From the NCBI RefSeq assembly GCF_900115715.1, contig NZ_FOXM01000010.1, positions 62,001 through 126,000 on the forward strand: DNA of 64,000 bases, given 5' to 3'. Of the stretch, positions 1-13,065 are shown piece by piece; within the stretch, counting starts at the first letter, position 1; every line of letters starts with the position of its first letter. The DNA comes from Geopseudomonas sagittaria. Its GTDB lineage: Bacteria > Pseudomonadota > Gammaproteobacteria > Pseudomonadales > Pseudomonadaceae. A model generated the notes under the pieces. It was not told the DNA's origin, made no database searches, and saw only the letters and a list, made by a program, of their open reading frames with translations. The position numbers and the translations under genes are program-made.

Positions 1-909
1 GGTGTTATCGTGCGCCACGTTCTGCACGATCATGTCCACTTCCACGTTGGCCGCGCTGATCGGGCCGAGGATCTTGAACGCCACACCGGGGGTGTCCGGC
101 ACGCCGCGAATGGTCAGCTTGGCTTCGTCGCGGTTGAAGGCGATGCCGGAGATGATCGGCTGTTCCATGGATTCCTCTTCATCGATGGTAATGAGGGTAC
201 CCGGACCCTCCTGGAAGCTGTGCAGCACGCGCAGCGGAACGTTGTACTTGCCGGCGAACTCCACCGAGCGGATCTGCAGCACCTTGGAGCCGAGGCTGGC
301 CATTTCCAGCATCTCCTCGAAGGTGATCTTCTCCAGGCGCTGCGCCCGGGCCACCACGCGCGGGTCGGTGGTGTAGACGCCATCGACGTCGGTGTAGATC
401 TGGCACTCGTCGGCTTTCAGCGCCGCCGCCAGGGCCACGCCGGTGGTGTCCGAGCCGCCACGACCGAGGGTGGTGATGTTGCCCTGCTCGTCGACACCCT
501 GGAAGCCGGCGACCACCACCACGCGACCGGCCGCCAGCTCGCCACGCAGGCGCTGGTCGTCGATCTCGAGGATGCGCGCCTTGGTGTGCGCGCTGTCGGT
601 GAGGATGCGCACCTGGTTGCCGGTGAAGGACACCGCCGGCACGCCGCGCTGAATCAGCGCCATGCTGAGCAGCCCGATGGTGACCTGCTCGCCGGTGGAG
701 ATGATGGCGTCCAGCTCGCGCGGATCCGGCTGCGGCATGACCTGTTTGGCCAGCTCGATCAGACGGTTGGTCTCGCCACTCATGGCCGAGACCACGACCA
801 CGATGTCATGTCCCGCCGCGCGGAACTTCTTCACCTTGTCGGCCACCTGCCCGATGCGCTCGACGCTGCCGACCGAGGTGCCACCGAATTTCTGTACGAT
901 CAATGCCAT
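1..909 (-). CDS. lysC: Aspartate kinase (3' end outside window)
   Basis: Phosphorylates aspartate, the first step toward lysine, threonine, methionine and diaminopimelate. The 303 residues visible start with the kinase signature KFGGTSVG (residues 7-14), contain the GRGGSDTT nucleotide/substrate segment, and reach the first ACT domain (SGIAFNRDEAKLTI, GVPDTPGVAFKIL). The second ACT domain must lie to the left of the window. The ATG at 909 gives the standard N-terminus MALIVQKFGG. alaS lies upstream on the same strand, the usual Pseudomonas order; a hairpin at 971-996 lies between them. Confidence 0.97.
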   Translation of the reverse strand, partial: MALIVQKFGGTSVGSVERIGQVADKVKKFRAAGHDIVVVVSAMSGETNRLIELAKQVMPQPDPRELDAIISTGEQVTIGLLSMALIQRGVPAVSFTGNQVRILTDSAHTKARILEIDDQRLRGELAAGRVVVVAGFQGVDEQGNITTLGRGGSDTTGVALAAALKADECQIYTDVDGVYTTDPRVVARAQRLEKITFEEMLEMASLGSKVLQIRSVEFAGKYNVPLRVLHSFQEGPGTLITIDEEESMEQPIISGIAFNRDEAKLTIRGVPDTPGVAFKILGPISAANVEVDMIVQNVAHDNT

Positions 910-970
910 TTGGATGCCGCCTAAGCGCAAAAAAGTCGCCCATTAAACCCACCAGGCCTGCGCCTGCCAA

Positions 971-996
971 GAGCCCGCCGGGCGCCGGGCGGGCTC
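971..996 (-). terminator. Possible terminator between alaS and lysC
   Basis: A perfect 9-bp GC-rich inverted repeat (GAGCCCGCC at 971-979 with GGCGGGCTC at 988-996) lies 15 bases beyond the alaS stop codon. The T-tract after it on the minus strand is weak, so termination may be partial and lysC could be partly co-transcribed with alaS. Confidence 0.45.
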
Positions 997-1011
997 GGTG
1001 ATGGGCGGTTG

Positions 1012-3636
<2,625 letters not shown>

Positions 3637-3793
3637 GGATTGTTCTCGGAAAACTGGGCCGCGGCGGCGATTGCGAGACTGCCGCACGGATTGCCGGCAA
3701 AGAGCGGCATTATATAAACAACCGGCGCCAGCGTGCATCGCCGCAACAACTATTAGCGCGATAGGCGTCGATAATGCGTCAGCGGGGGGAGCG

Positions 3794-4801
3794 TCAGTCG
3801 CAGACGTCGTCCAGCGCGGCGGGAACCACGATCAGGCCGGCGCGCAGGCCGTTACGTACCTTGGGATTGGGAAACACGATGCGCGCGCCGCGCTCCTCCA
3901 CCCGCCAGCTGCGCCCGTCGCCATCCTCGGCCAGCAGGCTGCCGGGGACCAGCTCGGTGAAGTTCTCCACGCTGTCGTCCAGGTAGAGACGGAAGGCGTC
4001 GCTGTGGCGGACGACTTCCCGCGCGACGCGAAACAGCTGCAGCTGCTGCAGATCGCCGGCAACCGGTGGCTCGCGCCCCTCGATCAGCGCCCGCAGCAGC
4101 GCCTCCAGGCGACTGAGGTCGATGGTCGTGTTTTCCCCGAATGGCCGCGCCTGGCCCAGCTCGAGGGTGAAGGCTTCGGCCGCCAGGCGGCGACTGGTAA
4201 AGGCGCTGAAGGTGGCCGAGGTGCCGTTCTGCAGCAGCACCGCCTGCATTCCTCCCGCCTGCAGACGGGCCAGCTGCTCGCGGGTCGGCGGCTGCGCGCC
4301 GCACGGGTGCAGGGCGAACTGCTCGATCTGCGAGCCACGCATGGCGGTATGCAGGTCGTAGTGCAGACGCCGGCGCTGTGGCTGAGCGAAGAACAGCTCG
4401 GCCTGCAGCTCCAGCTCCACCGCACGCAAGGCCTCGGGACCACTGACCGAGGGCTCGCCGCCGCCGAACAGGCGATTGAGGTCGTAGCTGACGAAGCGCT
4501 CGCCGCGCCGCAGCGCCGCCGGATTGCCCAGCACCAGCAGCAGGCGCACGGCCGGCAGCAGTCGGCAGGAAGCGATGTCGTGGAGCAGGCGCTCGAGCAA
4601 TTCCACCGGCGCGGTTTCGTCGCCATGGATGCCGGCCGACAGCAGCAGATCGAGCCCGCTGTCGCGCCCGCCCAGGGGATCGACTTCCAGCACTCCCTCG
4701 GTTTTCCACTGCAGGCGACAGCCGTCGGCACACAGCTGGATCGCCTCCGACGGCTCGCGCCCCGTCAGGGTCAATTCAAGCAAACGGCCCAGAGCAAGCA
4801 T
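3794..4801 (-). CDS. astE: Succinylglutamate desuccinylase
   Basis: Last step of the arginine succinyltransferase pathway: hydrolyses N-succinylglutamate to glutamate and succinate in the cytoplasm. It is a 335-residue M14-like metallo-amidohydrolase. Zn ligands are visible as H59 and E62 in GIHGDETAP and the later His in YDLHTAMR. Start is taken at the ATG 4801 ([10 protein letters not shown]); a longer frame to 4831 lacks family support. Last gene of the arginine operon here. With astB and astD absent upstream, its succinylglutamate substrate cannot be made from genes in this window. Confidence 0.95.
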   Translation of the reverse strand: MLALGRLLELTLTGREPSEAIQLCADGCRLQWKTEGVLEVDPLGGRDSGLDLLLSAGIHGDETAPVELLERLLHDIASCRLLPAVRLLLVLGNPAALRRGERFVSYDLNRLFGGGEPSVSGPEALRAVELELQAELFFAQPQRRRLHYDLHTAMRGSQIEQFALHPCGAQPPTREQLARLQAGGMQAVLLQNGTSATFSAFTSRRLAAEAFTLELGQARPFGENTTIDLSRLEALLRALIEGREPPVAGDLQQLQLFRVAREVVRHSDAFRLYLDDSVENFTELVPGSLLAEDGDGRSWRVEERGARIVFPNPKVRNGLRAGLIVVPAALDDVCD

Positions 4802-4854
4802 GGCGCGCACTCCTTGGTTGCGACACCACAAGCATAGCTACCGACACCGAATCG

Positions 4855-5136
4855 TCAGTGGTGATGATCGCAGCCGCAGTCGGGGCCGTGCTCGTGGGCT
4901 TCGGCGGCCTCCAGCTCGACCGACAGCGACAGCTGGTTGACCGCCTGGGGGCGCACCACCAGCAGCGGGATGTCGGTTTCACCCTCCACCGACTCGGCGT
5001 AGATGATCACCCCGCCCATGCCATCGGCTTCCAGCCACAGCTCGCGGCCTTCGAGGCGTACGCCAACGCGCGCGCTGTGGGTTTCCCGGCGCTCGCCGTG
5101 GGCATCTTCAAGAATCAGGGGCAGGCTTTCGCTCAT
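4855..5136 (-). CDS. Small conserved protein of the ast operon with a His-rich tail
   Basis: A 93-residue acidic protein of unknown function. It has no signal peptide or membrane segment. The C-terminus (residues about 79-93) is HEHGPDCGCDHHH-like, with two Cys and six His, which suggests metal binding (inference). In other pseudomonads a comparable small gene sits between astB and astE; here it keeps its place before astE although astB itself is gone. Its ATG overlaps the TGA of the presumed astB remnant frame (ATGA), a sign of former translational coupling. Confidence 0.75.
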   Translation of the reverse strand: MSESLPLILEDAHGERRETHSARVGVRLEGRELWLEADGMGGVIIYAESVEGETDIPLLVVRPQAVNQLSLSVELEAAEAHEHGPDCGCDHHH

Positions 5137-5162
5137 GGAGTTTCTCGCTCGGATAGGCTGGA

Positions 5163-5219
5163 AAAATGCACAGAGTCCAGCTTAAGGGTTTGCATCAATT
5201 CGTCCAGTGCCGCGCGCGA
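5163..5219 (-). pseudogene. Presumed 3' remnant of astB (succinylarginine dihydrolase)
   Basis: The gap between the aruG stop (5226-5228) and the small-protein start (5136) is open in one frame and reads SRAALDELMQTLKLDSVHF. This resembles the conserved C-terminal helix of AstB as I remember it (pattern R-x-A-L-D-E-L...L-x-L-x-S-V/I-Y). The frame continues for 10 codons to a TGA overlapping the next ATG. The position, just before the small ast gene, is where astB ends in other pseudomonads. The alternative is a chance open frame; no alignment could be run. Confidence 0.55.
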
Positions 5220-5225
5220 CAGAGG

Positions 5226-6254
5226 TCAACGCCAGCCGATCTGCGCCGACAGCGGCACCGCGCGCACCTGCGCACCGGCACTGAGGCGCAGGCGCTTGGC
5301 GGTGGCGGCGTCCACCACCAGGGTCCCGGAGGCGGGGCGCGCCTGACCGACGGTGATCCGGCACTCCTCGCGCTTGCGGTTGTGGATGAGGAACTGCGGC
5401 GCCTCGTCGCCCGGCGTGCCGATCGCCAGCACCAGGGTCTGGCTGTCGCGCACCGCGCGGATGTTGCCGGTTTCGCACTCCAGCGCCGGACCGCCGTCGA
5501 AGATGTCAATGTAGCCCTGGTAGGTGAAGCCCTCGGCGCGCAGCATGGTCAGCGCCGGCTCGGTGTCGCGGTGCACGCGGCCGATCACCGCGCGCGCCTC
5601 CTCGCTGAGGAAGCAGGTGTACAGCGGAAACTTGGGCATCAGCTCGGCGATGAAGGCCTTGTTGCCAACCCCGGTCAGGTAGTCGGCCTGGGAGAACTCC
5701 ATCCTGAAGAAGTGCCGGCCGAGGCTTTCCCAGAACGGCGCGCGGGCGTTGTCGTCGGAAATCCCGCGCATCTCGGCGATCACCTTGTCGCCGAACAGTT
5801 CGGGGAATTCGGCGATGAACAGGAAGCGCGCCTTGGACAGCAGGCGGCCGCTGAGGCCGCTGTGGCGATAGTTGGCATCGAGGAACAGCGAGCACACCTC
5901 GGTGTTGCCGGTCAGGTCGTTGGCCAGGAACAGCGTGGGATTCTGCCGGTGGATACCCAGCGCGCGCGAGGCACTCACGGTCAGGCCGACACGGAAGTTG
6001 TACCAGGGCTCGCGCAGTCCCACCGCGCCGTTCATCGCCGAGATGCCGACCACCTCGCCGGCATCGGTCTCCAGCACGAACAGGTAGTCGGCGTCCGCAC
6101 GCTCGGACTCGCCGCGGAAGGATCTTTCCGCCCAGACGACCCGCTGGGTCAGGCGCTCCTCGTTGGCCGGCAGCGAAGTCAGGCCGGCACCGGTGCTGCG
6201 CGCCATGGCAATCAGCGCGGGCAGGTCGGTACTGCGGACGGGACGAACGATCAT
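5226..6254 (-). CDS. aruG: Arginine N-succinyltransferase, beta subunit
   Basis: With AruF it transfers succinyl from succinyl-CoA to arginine (and ornithine), the first step of the AST pathway. It is 342 residues long, AstA/GNAT-type fold, with landmarks MIVRPVRSTDLPAL, AGLTSLPANEERL, LANDLTGNTEVCSLFL and IDIFDGGPALECET. The ATG at 6254 has a GGAGG-type ribosome site (CAGGAGGCACC). aruF lies 114 bases upstream; the intervening DNA holds two GC-rich hairpins but no gene. In other pseudomonads astD and astB follow; here they do not. Confidence 0.96.
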   Translation of the reverse strand: MIVRPVRSTDLPALIAMARSTGAGLTSLPANEERLTQRVVWAERSFRGESERADADYLFVLETDAGEVVGISAMNGAVGLREPWYNFRVGLTVSASRALGIHRQNPTLFLANDLTGNTEVCSLFLDANYRHSGLSGRLLSKARFLFIAEFPELFGDKVIAEMRGISDDNARAPFWESLGRHFFRMEFSQADYLTGVGNKAFIAELMPKFPLYTCFLSEEARAVIGRVHRDTEPALTMLRAEGFTYQGYIDIFDGGPALECETGNIRAVRDSQTLVLAIGTPGDEAPQFLIHNRKREECRITVGQARPASGTLVVDAATAKRLRLSAGAQVRAVPLSAQIGWR

Positions 6255-6368
6255 GGTGCCTCCTGTTGACGGCCCTGCTTGGTCAGGGCCGGGCCGCGCC
6301 GACTGCGCGCGGCATCGATGCCGGAGGCGGCAAGCCTCCAACGGGGTCCGCTCAGCGGCTGATGGAGC

Positions 6369-7385
6369 TCACACCGCCACCACGCGCACGCTGCTGCCCT
6401 CGCCGACACCCAGCGCTTCGGCCACCGCCGGCTCGAGGGTCAGCGTCTGGCCGGGCTGCCAGTCCAGCTCGGCGATCAGCGCGCGGAATTCCTGGGTCTG
6501 GTTGTTGGCCACCAGGTAGAGCCGGCCGGTCTGCGCCGGCGCACCCAGGCGCACCGACGCCACGCGGCTCTGGGCGATCGAGTGGATGCCCGAAGTGCGC
6601 GCATGCACGGTCGGCCCGCCGTCGAAGATGTCGATGTAGTGCTCGGCCTCGAAGCCTTCGCGCATCAGGATGTCGAAGGACACCTGGGCGCGCGGATGCA
6701 CCTGGCCAATTGCCTCCTGGGCGCTGTCGGGCAGCAGCGGCACGTAGATGGGGTAGCTCGGCATCAGCTCGGCGAGCATGGTGCGGCTCTTCAGGCCGCA
6801 CAGGCGTTCGGCCTCGGCGTAGCTGATGGCCAGGAAGTTGCGGCCGATGGCGTCCCAGAATGGCGCGTCGCCCTGCTCGTCGCTGTAGCCGACCACCTCG
6901 ACCACCATCGCCTCGGCGAAACGCTCGGCGTGGCTGGCGACGAACAGCAGGCGGCCCCGCGAATTGAGCTCGGCCGCCGGGGTGCTGTCCAGCTCCGGCT
7001 GCAGGTGGAAGCTGGTCAGCAGGCTGTTGCCAGTCAGGTCGTGACACAGCGACAGCACATGAATCTTGTTGTGGATCTTCAGCTCGCGCGAGGCGTGCAC
7101 GAAGGTCTCGTTGCGGTAACTGTAGAACGGCTCGGAAAAGCCGGCGGTGGCGACCACCCCCGAGCAGCCGACCAGCGTGCCGCTGGCGGTGTCCTCGAGC
7201 ACGAAGAAGTAGCTTTCCTCGCCATTGAAACCCACCTCGGCGGCGAACGAGGCCTCCGAGATGCGGATCTTCTCGGCCAGGCGCTCGCGGTCGTCCGGCA
7301 GGGAGGTGACACCGATGGGACTGTCGGCCGCCAGACGCTGGACTTCCGGCAGGTCGCCCATCCGGGCCGGGCGCATGATCAGCAT
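6369..7385 (-). CDS. aruF: Arginine N-succinyltransferase, alpha subunit
   Basis: Paralogue and partner of AruG (338 residues). Shared landmarks: MLIMRPARMGDLPEV, IGVTSLPDDRERL, LCHDLTGNSLLTSFHL and IDIFDGGPTVHART. The ATG at 7385 is chosen over a GTG at 7394 because AAGGAG lies 8 bases before it. The gene starts 24 bases after aruC ends, so aruC and aruF are one operon. Confidence 0.96.
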   Translation of the reverse strand: MLIMRPARMGDLPEVQRLAADSPIGVTSLPDDRERLAEKIRISEASFAAEVGFNGEESYFFVLEDTASGTLVGCSGVVATAGFSEPFYSYRNETFVHASRELKIHNKIHVLSLCHDLTGNSLLTSFHLQPELDSTPAAELNSRGRLLFVASHAERFAEAMVVEVVGYSDEQGDAPFWDAIGRNFLAISYAEAERLCGLKSRTMLAELMPSYPIYVPLLPDSAQEAIGQVHPRAQVSFDILMREGFEAEHYIDIFDGGPTVHARTSGIHSIAQSRVASVRLGAPAQTGRLYLVANNQTQEFRALIAELDWQPGQTLTLEPAVAEALGVGEGSSVRVVAV

Positions 7386-7409
7386 CGGTGTCACTCCTTG
7401 CGGTTGTCG

Positions 7410-8651
<1,242 letters not shown>

Positions 8652-8707
8652 CTAGTAGGACTGGGTTGTTTCAGATAGGGATTGTAGAGACAAAGCCCGG
8701 ATCGGCA

Positions 8708-8723
8708 TTGCAGCCATGCGACA
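8708..8723 (-). promoter_or_regulatory. Candidate ArgR half-site upstream of aruC
   Basis: On the minus strand this reads TGTCGC, 8 bases, AA, the half-site consensus reported for Pseudomonas ArgR. It is 78 bases before the aruC start. The tandem second half-site expected about 21 bases away is poor on both sides, so the call rests on one good half and on the adjacent argR gene. Confidence 0.5.
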
Positions 8724-8863
8724 TCTTCGTACAGCTGGCGCCGGAACCGCTCCGGAATCGCACCTGCCGCGCAGGCCAGCAACGCCGGAAACCGCGCAGT
8801 GTATAGGCTCGGGGCGGCAACTCGAAAGTCCGCAGCGGCGCAAAAACGCCGAGCCGCCGCAGC

Positions 8864-9844
8864 TCAGCCACGCTCGGCCGGTCCCGGCCCGGCGGCCGCG
8901 GCGACGGCTGAGCGGCGCAGGTTGCGATCATCGCGCGGGGTGACGCCAAAGAAATTGCGATAGGCGCTGGAGAAGTGCGGGCCGGAGGAAAAACCGCAGG
9001 ACAGGCCGATCTGGATGATCGACGTACTGGTCTGCTGCAGCAGCTGACGGGCACGGTTCAGGCGCAGCTCCAGGTAGTACTGGCTGGGCACGCGATTGAG
9101 GAACTGCTTGAAGATCCGCTCCAGCTGACGACGCGACACGCACACCTGCTGGGCGATCTCGTCGGTGGTCAGCGGCTCCTCGATGTTCGCCTCCATCAGC
9201 AGCAGCGCCTGGCTCAGCTTCGGGTGGGTGGCGCCGAGACGGTTGCGCAGCGGCGCGCGCTGCCGTTCGCCGCTCTCGCGAACCCGCTCGAGCATCAGCT
9301 CGGCGGCAATCGCGCTGGCCAGGTCGCCACCATGATCGCGGGCCAGCATGGCCAGCAGCATGTCCAGCACCGCCAGGCCGCCGCAGGCAGTCAGGCGCTC
9401 GCGATCCCACTCGAACAGATGGTTGGTCGCCGTCACCTGGGCAAAGCGCTCGCTGAAGTCGTCCTGCCAGCGCCAGTGCAAGGCCACCCGGTAGCCATCG
9501 AGCAGGCCGAGCTGGGCCAGCGGATAGATGCCGGCCGCCACGCCGCCGAGCAGCGCGCCGTCGCCGGCCACCTGGCGCAGCGCCGCCTGCAGCGCCGCGT
9601 CCGGCTCGCCCGGTGGCTCCTCGGCCAGCAGGAACAGCCGCTCGCACCCGGCCAGGCGCGCCTGCCAGGGCTCGCCGGGCAACGACCAGCCGCCCGCCGC
9701 GCGCGGCTCGGCCTGGAGGAAGGCGACCTCGTAGAGCGCCTCCGGATGCAGGCGAGCGGCCAGCTGCAGGGCTTCATCGATCAGGGCCAGGGTGAGCGGA
9801 CGCACGTCCGGCCAGTAGAGAAACGCGAGATGTACGGGGGTCAT
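8864..9844 (-). CDS. argR: Arginine-responsive AraC-family regulator ArgR
   Basis: Transcription factor of 326 residues: an N-terminal glutamine-amidotransferase-like sensing domain (about 1-190; LFLLAEEPPG, GGVAAGIYPLAQLG) and a C-terminal AraC double helix-turn-helix (about 215-320; TDEIAQQVCVSRRQLERIF, IIQIGLSCGFSSGPHFSSAYR). It activates arginine catabolism and represses synthesis in pseudomonads. In P. aeruginosa it follows the aot arginine transport genes; those are not here. No good ribosome site precedes the ATG at 9844. A TGTCGC motif on the plus strand at 9990-9995 could be part of a site in the divergent region, but lacks the AA. Confidence 0.95.
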   Translation of the reverse strand: MTPVHLAFLYWPDVRPLTLALIDEALQLAARLHPEALYEVAFLQAEPRAAGGWSLPGEPWQARLAGCERLFLLAEEPPGEPDAALQAALRQVAGDGALLGGVAAGIYPLAQLGLLDGYRVALHWRWQDDFSERFAQVTATNHLFEWDRERLTACGGLAVLDMLLAMLARDHGGDLASAIAAELMLERVRESGERQRAPLRNRLGATHPKLSQALLLMEANIEEPLTTDEIAQQVCVSRRQLERIFKQFLNRVPSQYYLELRLNRARQLLQQTSTSIIQIGLSCGFSSGPHFSSAYRNFFGVTPRDDRNLRRSAVAAAAGPGPAERG

Positions 9845-10053
9845 GGACGGCAGTCTGGCCGGATTGCTGGCGCGAGGCCAGGCACACGATGTGGACGAGG
9901 CAGCAATTTAACCGGAATCCCCGGCAAATGCACCAAAAAGGGGCAAGAATCCACCCGCGCGGCGGCGCAGAAACTTCCGGCGGCAATTCTGTCGCCGCCG
10001 CAGCCATGGGCCGCGCCTAGAATGAGCCATCCGTCAACCTCCGAGGCCCCGCC

Positions 10054-11139
10054 GTGGATTCCCTGACCCAGGCCCTGCTCGGCGCCAGCCTGCAGGGCAG
10101 CCTGCTCGGTCGCTGGCAGGGGCGCAAGGCGCTGCTCTACGGCGCGGCGCTGGCCTCCCTGCCCGACCTCGACGTGCTGCTCGACTTCGGCGACGCCGTG
10201 GCCAACATGACCCAGCACCGCGGCTTCAGCCACTCGCTGCCGGTGCTCGCCGGCGTCAGCCTGCTGCTCGCCTGGCTGGTGCGCCGCTGGCGCCCCCATC
10301 CCGGCTACTCCGGCCGGCGCCTGCTGGCGTGCATCAGCCTGATCCTGTTCACCCATGTCCTGCTGGACGCCTTCACCAGCTATGGCACCCAGCTGTTCTG
10401 GCCGCTGGCGACGCCGCCCGTGGCCTGGTCGACCATCTTCATCATCGATCCGCTGTACAGCCTGCCGCTGCTGCTGGCGGCGCTGGCCGGCCTGGCCGCC
10501 GGGCGCGGCCGCATCCTGCAGCGGGGCAGCCTGCTCGCCCTGCTGCTGTCGACCCTGTACCTGGGCTTCACCGTGGCCGGCAAGCAGATGGCCGAGCAGC
10601 GCGTCGGCCCCGAACTGGCGCGCCAGGGCATCGCCGCCGAGGCCGTGTTCAGCGCACCGACACCGTTCAACAGCCTGCTCTGGCGGGTGGTGATCCTGGA
10701 GGGTGCGGACTACCACGAAGCCCTGGTCGGCTGGCTGGACCCGCAGCCGCCGCAGCTGCACCGCATCGAGCGCGGCAGCGCGCTGGCCGCCGCCCTGGCC
10801 GGATCGCCGCAGCACCAGCGTCTGCTCTGGTTCACCGGCGGTTTCCTGCGCTACGACCAGCTCGGCAACCAGCTGGTGGTCACCGACCTGCGCCTGGGCA
10901 TGACCGGCTTCCATCCGTTTCGCTTCAGCCTGGCCGAACACCAGGGGGCGGCCTGGCAGCTGCTGCCCACCAGCCAGCGCTGGCCCGCCGAGCGCGGCGA
11001 CTGGCAGCGATTGCACAGCCTGTGGCAGCGCATCTGGCAGCCGCAGGCGGAAATTCCGCTACCGGCCTGGGCCGCAGAACTGCGTCGCCTGCAAACGCAA
11101 ACGCCGCGCCAGCTGGACACCCGGTCGGGCGCCAACTGA
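10054..11139 (+). CDS. DUF457 / YdjM-like inner-membrane metal-dependent hydrolase
   Basis: A 361-residue membrane protein. The N-terminal half has the family pattern MDSLTQALLG, LPDLDVLLD, HRGFSHSLP and HVLLDAFTSYGTQ, with Asp and His residues that may bind metal, plus about four or five membrane helices up to residue 180. The C-terminal half is soluble. The start is GTG at 10054, preceded by CGAGG. It is divergent from argR and convergent with mqo. Physiological role unknown; membrane phospholipid hydrolase activity is only a family-level suggestion. Confidence 0.85.
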   Translation: MDSLTQALLGASLQGSLLGRWQGRKALLYGAALASLPDLDVLLDFGDAVANMTQHRGFSHSLPVLAGVSLLLAWLVRRWRPHPGYSGRRLLACISLILFTHVLLDAFTSYGTQLFWPLATPPVAWSTIFIIDPLYSLPLLLAALAGLAAGRGRILQRGSLLALLLSTLYLGFTVAGKQMAEQRVGPELARQGIAAEAVFSAPTPFNSLLWRVVILEGADYHEALVGWLDPQPPQLHRIERGSALAAALAGSPQHQRLLWFTGGFLRYDQLGNQLVVTDLRLGMTGFHPFRFSLAEHQGAAWQLLPTSQRWPAERGDWQRLHSLWQRIWQPQAEIPLPAWAAELRRLQTQTPRQLDTRSGAN

Positions 11140-11193
11140 ACGCGGCGTTGTGCCGACCCGCCGCACCTCGGGCGCGGCGGGGATGAGCGCGAA

Positions 11194-12696
11194 TCAGCTC
11201 GGCTGATGCAGCTCGAGGGCCTCGCCGGTGCGCGCACGCACCCGGCGCAGCAGCGCGGCGTCCTTCTGCAGAACCTGCTCGTCGGCCTCGAAGATCTTGC
11301 CCAGGCGCTCCTGCCAGGCCGCGCTGCGGTACTGCTCGGGGAAGCAGCGCTCGATCACTTCCAGCATCACCGATACCGACACCGAGGCACCCGGCGAGGC
11401 GCCGAGCAGCGCGGCAATCGAGCCGTCGGCAGCCGCGACGATCTCGGTGCCGAACTGCAGCACGCCGCCCTTCTTGGCGTCCTTCTTGATGATCTGCACG
11501 CGCTGGCCGGCGATCTCGAGACGCCAGTCTTCCTTCTTGGCGGCCGGGAAGAACTTGCGCAGCTCTTCCAGACGCTGGTCCTCGGACTGCAGTACCTCCT
11601 TGATCAGGTACTTGGTCAGGTCCATGTTGTCGCGCGCCACCGCCAGCATCGGGCCGATGTTGTTCGGCCGGATCGACAGCGGCAGGTCGAGGAAGGAGCC
11701 CTGCTTGAGGAACTTGGTGGAAAAACCGGCGAAGGGTCCGAACAGCAGCGACTTGCCGCCATCGACCACGCGGGTGTCGAGGTGCGGCACGGACATGGGC
11801 GGTGCGCCGATTTCGGCCTGGCTGTAGACCTTGGCCTGGTGCTGCTTGACGATTTCCGGATTGTCGCAGCGCAGCCACTGGCCGCTGACCGGGAAGCCGC
11901 CGAAGCCCTTGCCCTCGTCGATGCCGGACTTCTGCAGCAGGGTCAGCGCCGCACCGCCGGCACCGAGGAACACGAAGCGGGCGAGCAGATCACGGCTGCC
12001 GCCGCGGACCTTGTCGTCGACCACCAGCCGCCAGCGACCGTCGGCCTCGCGGCGCACGTCGGTGACCTTCTGGTTGTAGGAGACCTTGGCGTTGTCGGTC
12101 TGCTCCAGATGCTGCAGGAGCTTCTTGGTCAGCGCGCCGAAGTTCACGTCGGTGCCACCCATGGCGCGCGTCGCGGCCAGCGGCTCGTTGCTGGTACGAC
12201 CCTGCATCAGCAGCGGCGCCCAGTCACCGATGGTGGCGCGATCCTCGCTGTACTCCATGTCGTCGCTGAAGCAGTGATGTGCCTTCAGGGCATCGAAGCG
12301 CTTGCGCAGGAAGGACACGCCCTTCTCGCCGCGCACGAAGCTCATGTGCGGAACGGGATTGATGAAGTCCTTGGGCGACTTGAAGTAGCCCTGCTCGACC
12401 AGATAGGCCCAGAACTGCCGGGAAACCTCGAACATCGAGTTGATGCTCACGGCCTTGGTGATGTCGACCGAGCCGTCAGGGCCTTCCGGGGTATAGTTCA
12501 GTTCACAGAGTGCGGCGTGGCCGGTACCCGCGTTGTTCCACGGGAAGGAGCTCTCGGCAGCCCCGGAGTCCAGTTGCTCCAGGACCTCGATCTTCAAGCT
12601 CGGGTCGAGCTCTTTCAGCAGTACCGCCAGGGTTGCGCTCATGACGCCTGCCCCGACGAATACCAGATCCGGCTGTTCACTACCAGTTTGCATCAT
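11194..12696 (-). CDS. mqo: Malate:quinone oxidoreductase
   Basis: FAD-dependent, membrane-associated enzyme oxidising malate to oxaloacetate with electrons to quinone (TCA cycle). It is 500 residues, the family's usual size. FAD-binding [13 protein letters not shown] is at residues 15-27; other landmarks are [33 protein letters not shown] and [13 protein letters not shown]. ATGs at 12696 and 12693 are both possible; AGGAG at 12702-12706 fits 12693 slightly better. Convergent with the DUF457 gene. Confidence 0.97.
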   Translation of the reverse strand: MMQTGSEQPDLVFVGAGVMSATLAVLLKELDPSLKIEVLEQLDSGAAESSFPWNNAGTGHAALCELNYTPEGPDGSVDITKAVSINSMFEVSRQFWAYLVEQGYFKSPKDFINPVPHMSFVRGEKGVSFLRKRFDALKAHHCFSDDMEYSEDRATIGDWAPLLMQGRTSNEPLAATRAMGGTDVNFGALTKKLLQHLEQTDNAKVSYNQKVTDVRREADGRWRLVVDDKVRGGSRDLLARFVFLGAGGAALTLLQKSGIDEGKGFGGFPVSGQWLRCDNPEIVKQHQAKVYSQAEIGAPPMSVPHLDTRVVDGGKSLLFGPFAGFSTKFLKQGSFLDLPLSIRPNNIGPMLAVARDNMDLTKYLIKEVLQSEDQRLEELRKFFPAAKKEDWRLEIAGQRVQIIKKDAKKGGVLQFGTEIVAAADGSIAALLGASPGASVSVSVMLEVIERCFPEQYRSAAWQERLGKIFEADEQVLQKDAALLRRVRARTGEALELHQPS

Positions 12697-13065
12697 TCAT
12701 GCTCCTGAGACACAGGTGTCGCATTTTACCTCGGATCGTCTACAGACGCGTACTGTAGTCTGTCCGACAAAGGTACTACACGCTCCCCGGAACACCCCCT
12801 GAAAGGGGGGGCTGGCGAAGGCGGCGCCATGCTAACGATGTGCGCCGCGTAGCGCCAGTGGCACGGATTGGTTGCGGAAAAAAAGTCTCCGGCGCCGGCA
12901 CATGGCGGCTGCGGCAGATTTCGGCAGGCTGCCGACAGTCCGGGGTAGGAGAATGGCGGCAGGCACTACAGCGCAGCCGGCGCCGGACGCCGGGCAGCGC
13001 GCCGTCGGCGCCGATTGTCGACACTTTGGCCAATTCGTCCGCACGGACCCTGCCCGGCGGAGCGG
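12697..13065. promoter_or_regulatory. Upstream region of mqo with inverted repeats
   Basis: This 369-base gap has no convincing gene. On the minus strand a TAAAAT box (complement of 12723-12728 region) lies about 30 bases before mqo, without a good -35. Nearby are overlapping inverted repeats: CTACAG (12740-12745) with CTGTAG (12753-12758), and ACAGAC (12742-12747) with GTCTGT (12758-12763), placed where a regulator could act. A C-run/G-run hairpin lies around 12794-12810. The remainder, 12840-13065, shows nothing I recognise. Confidence 0.35.
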
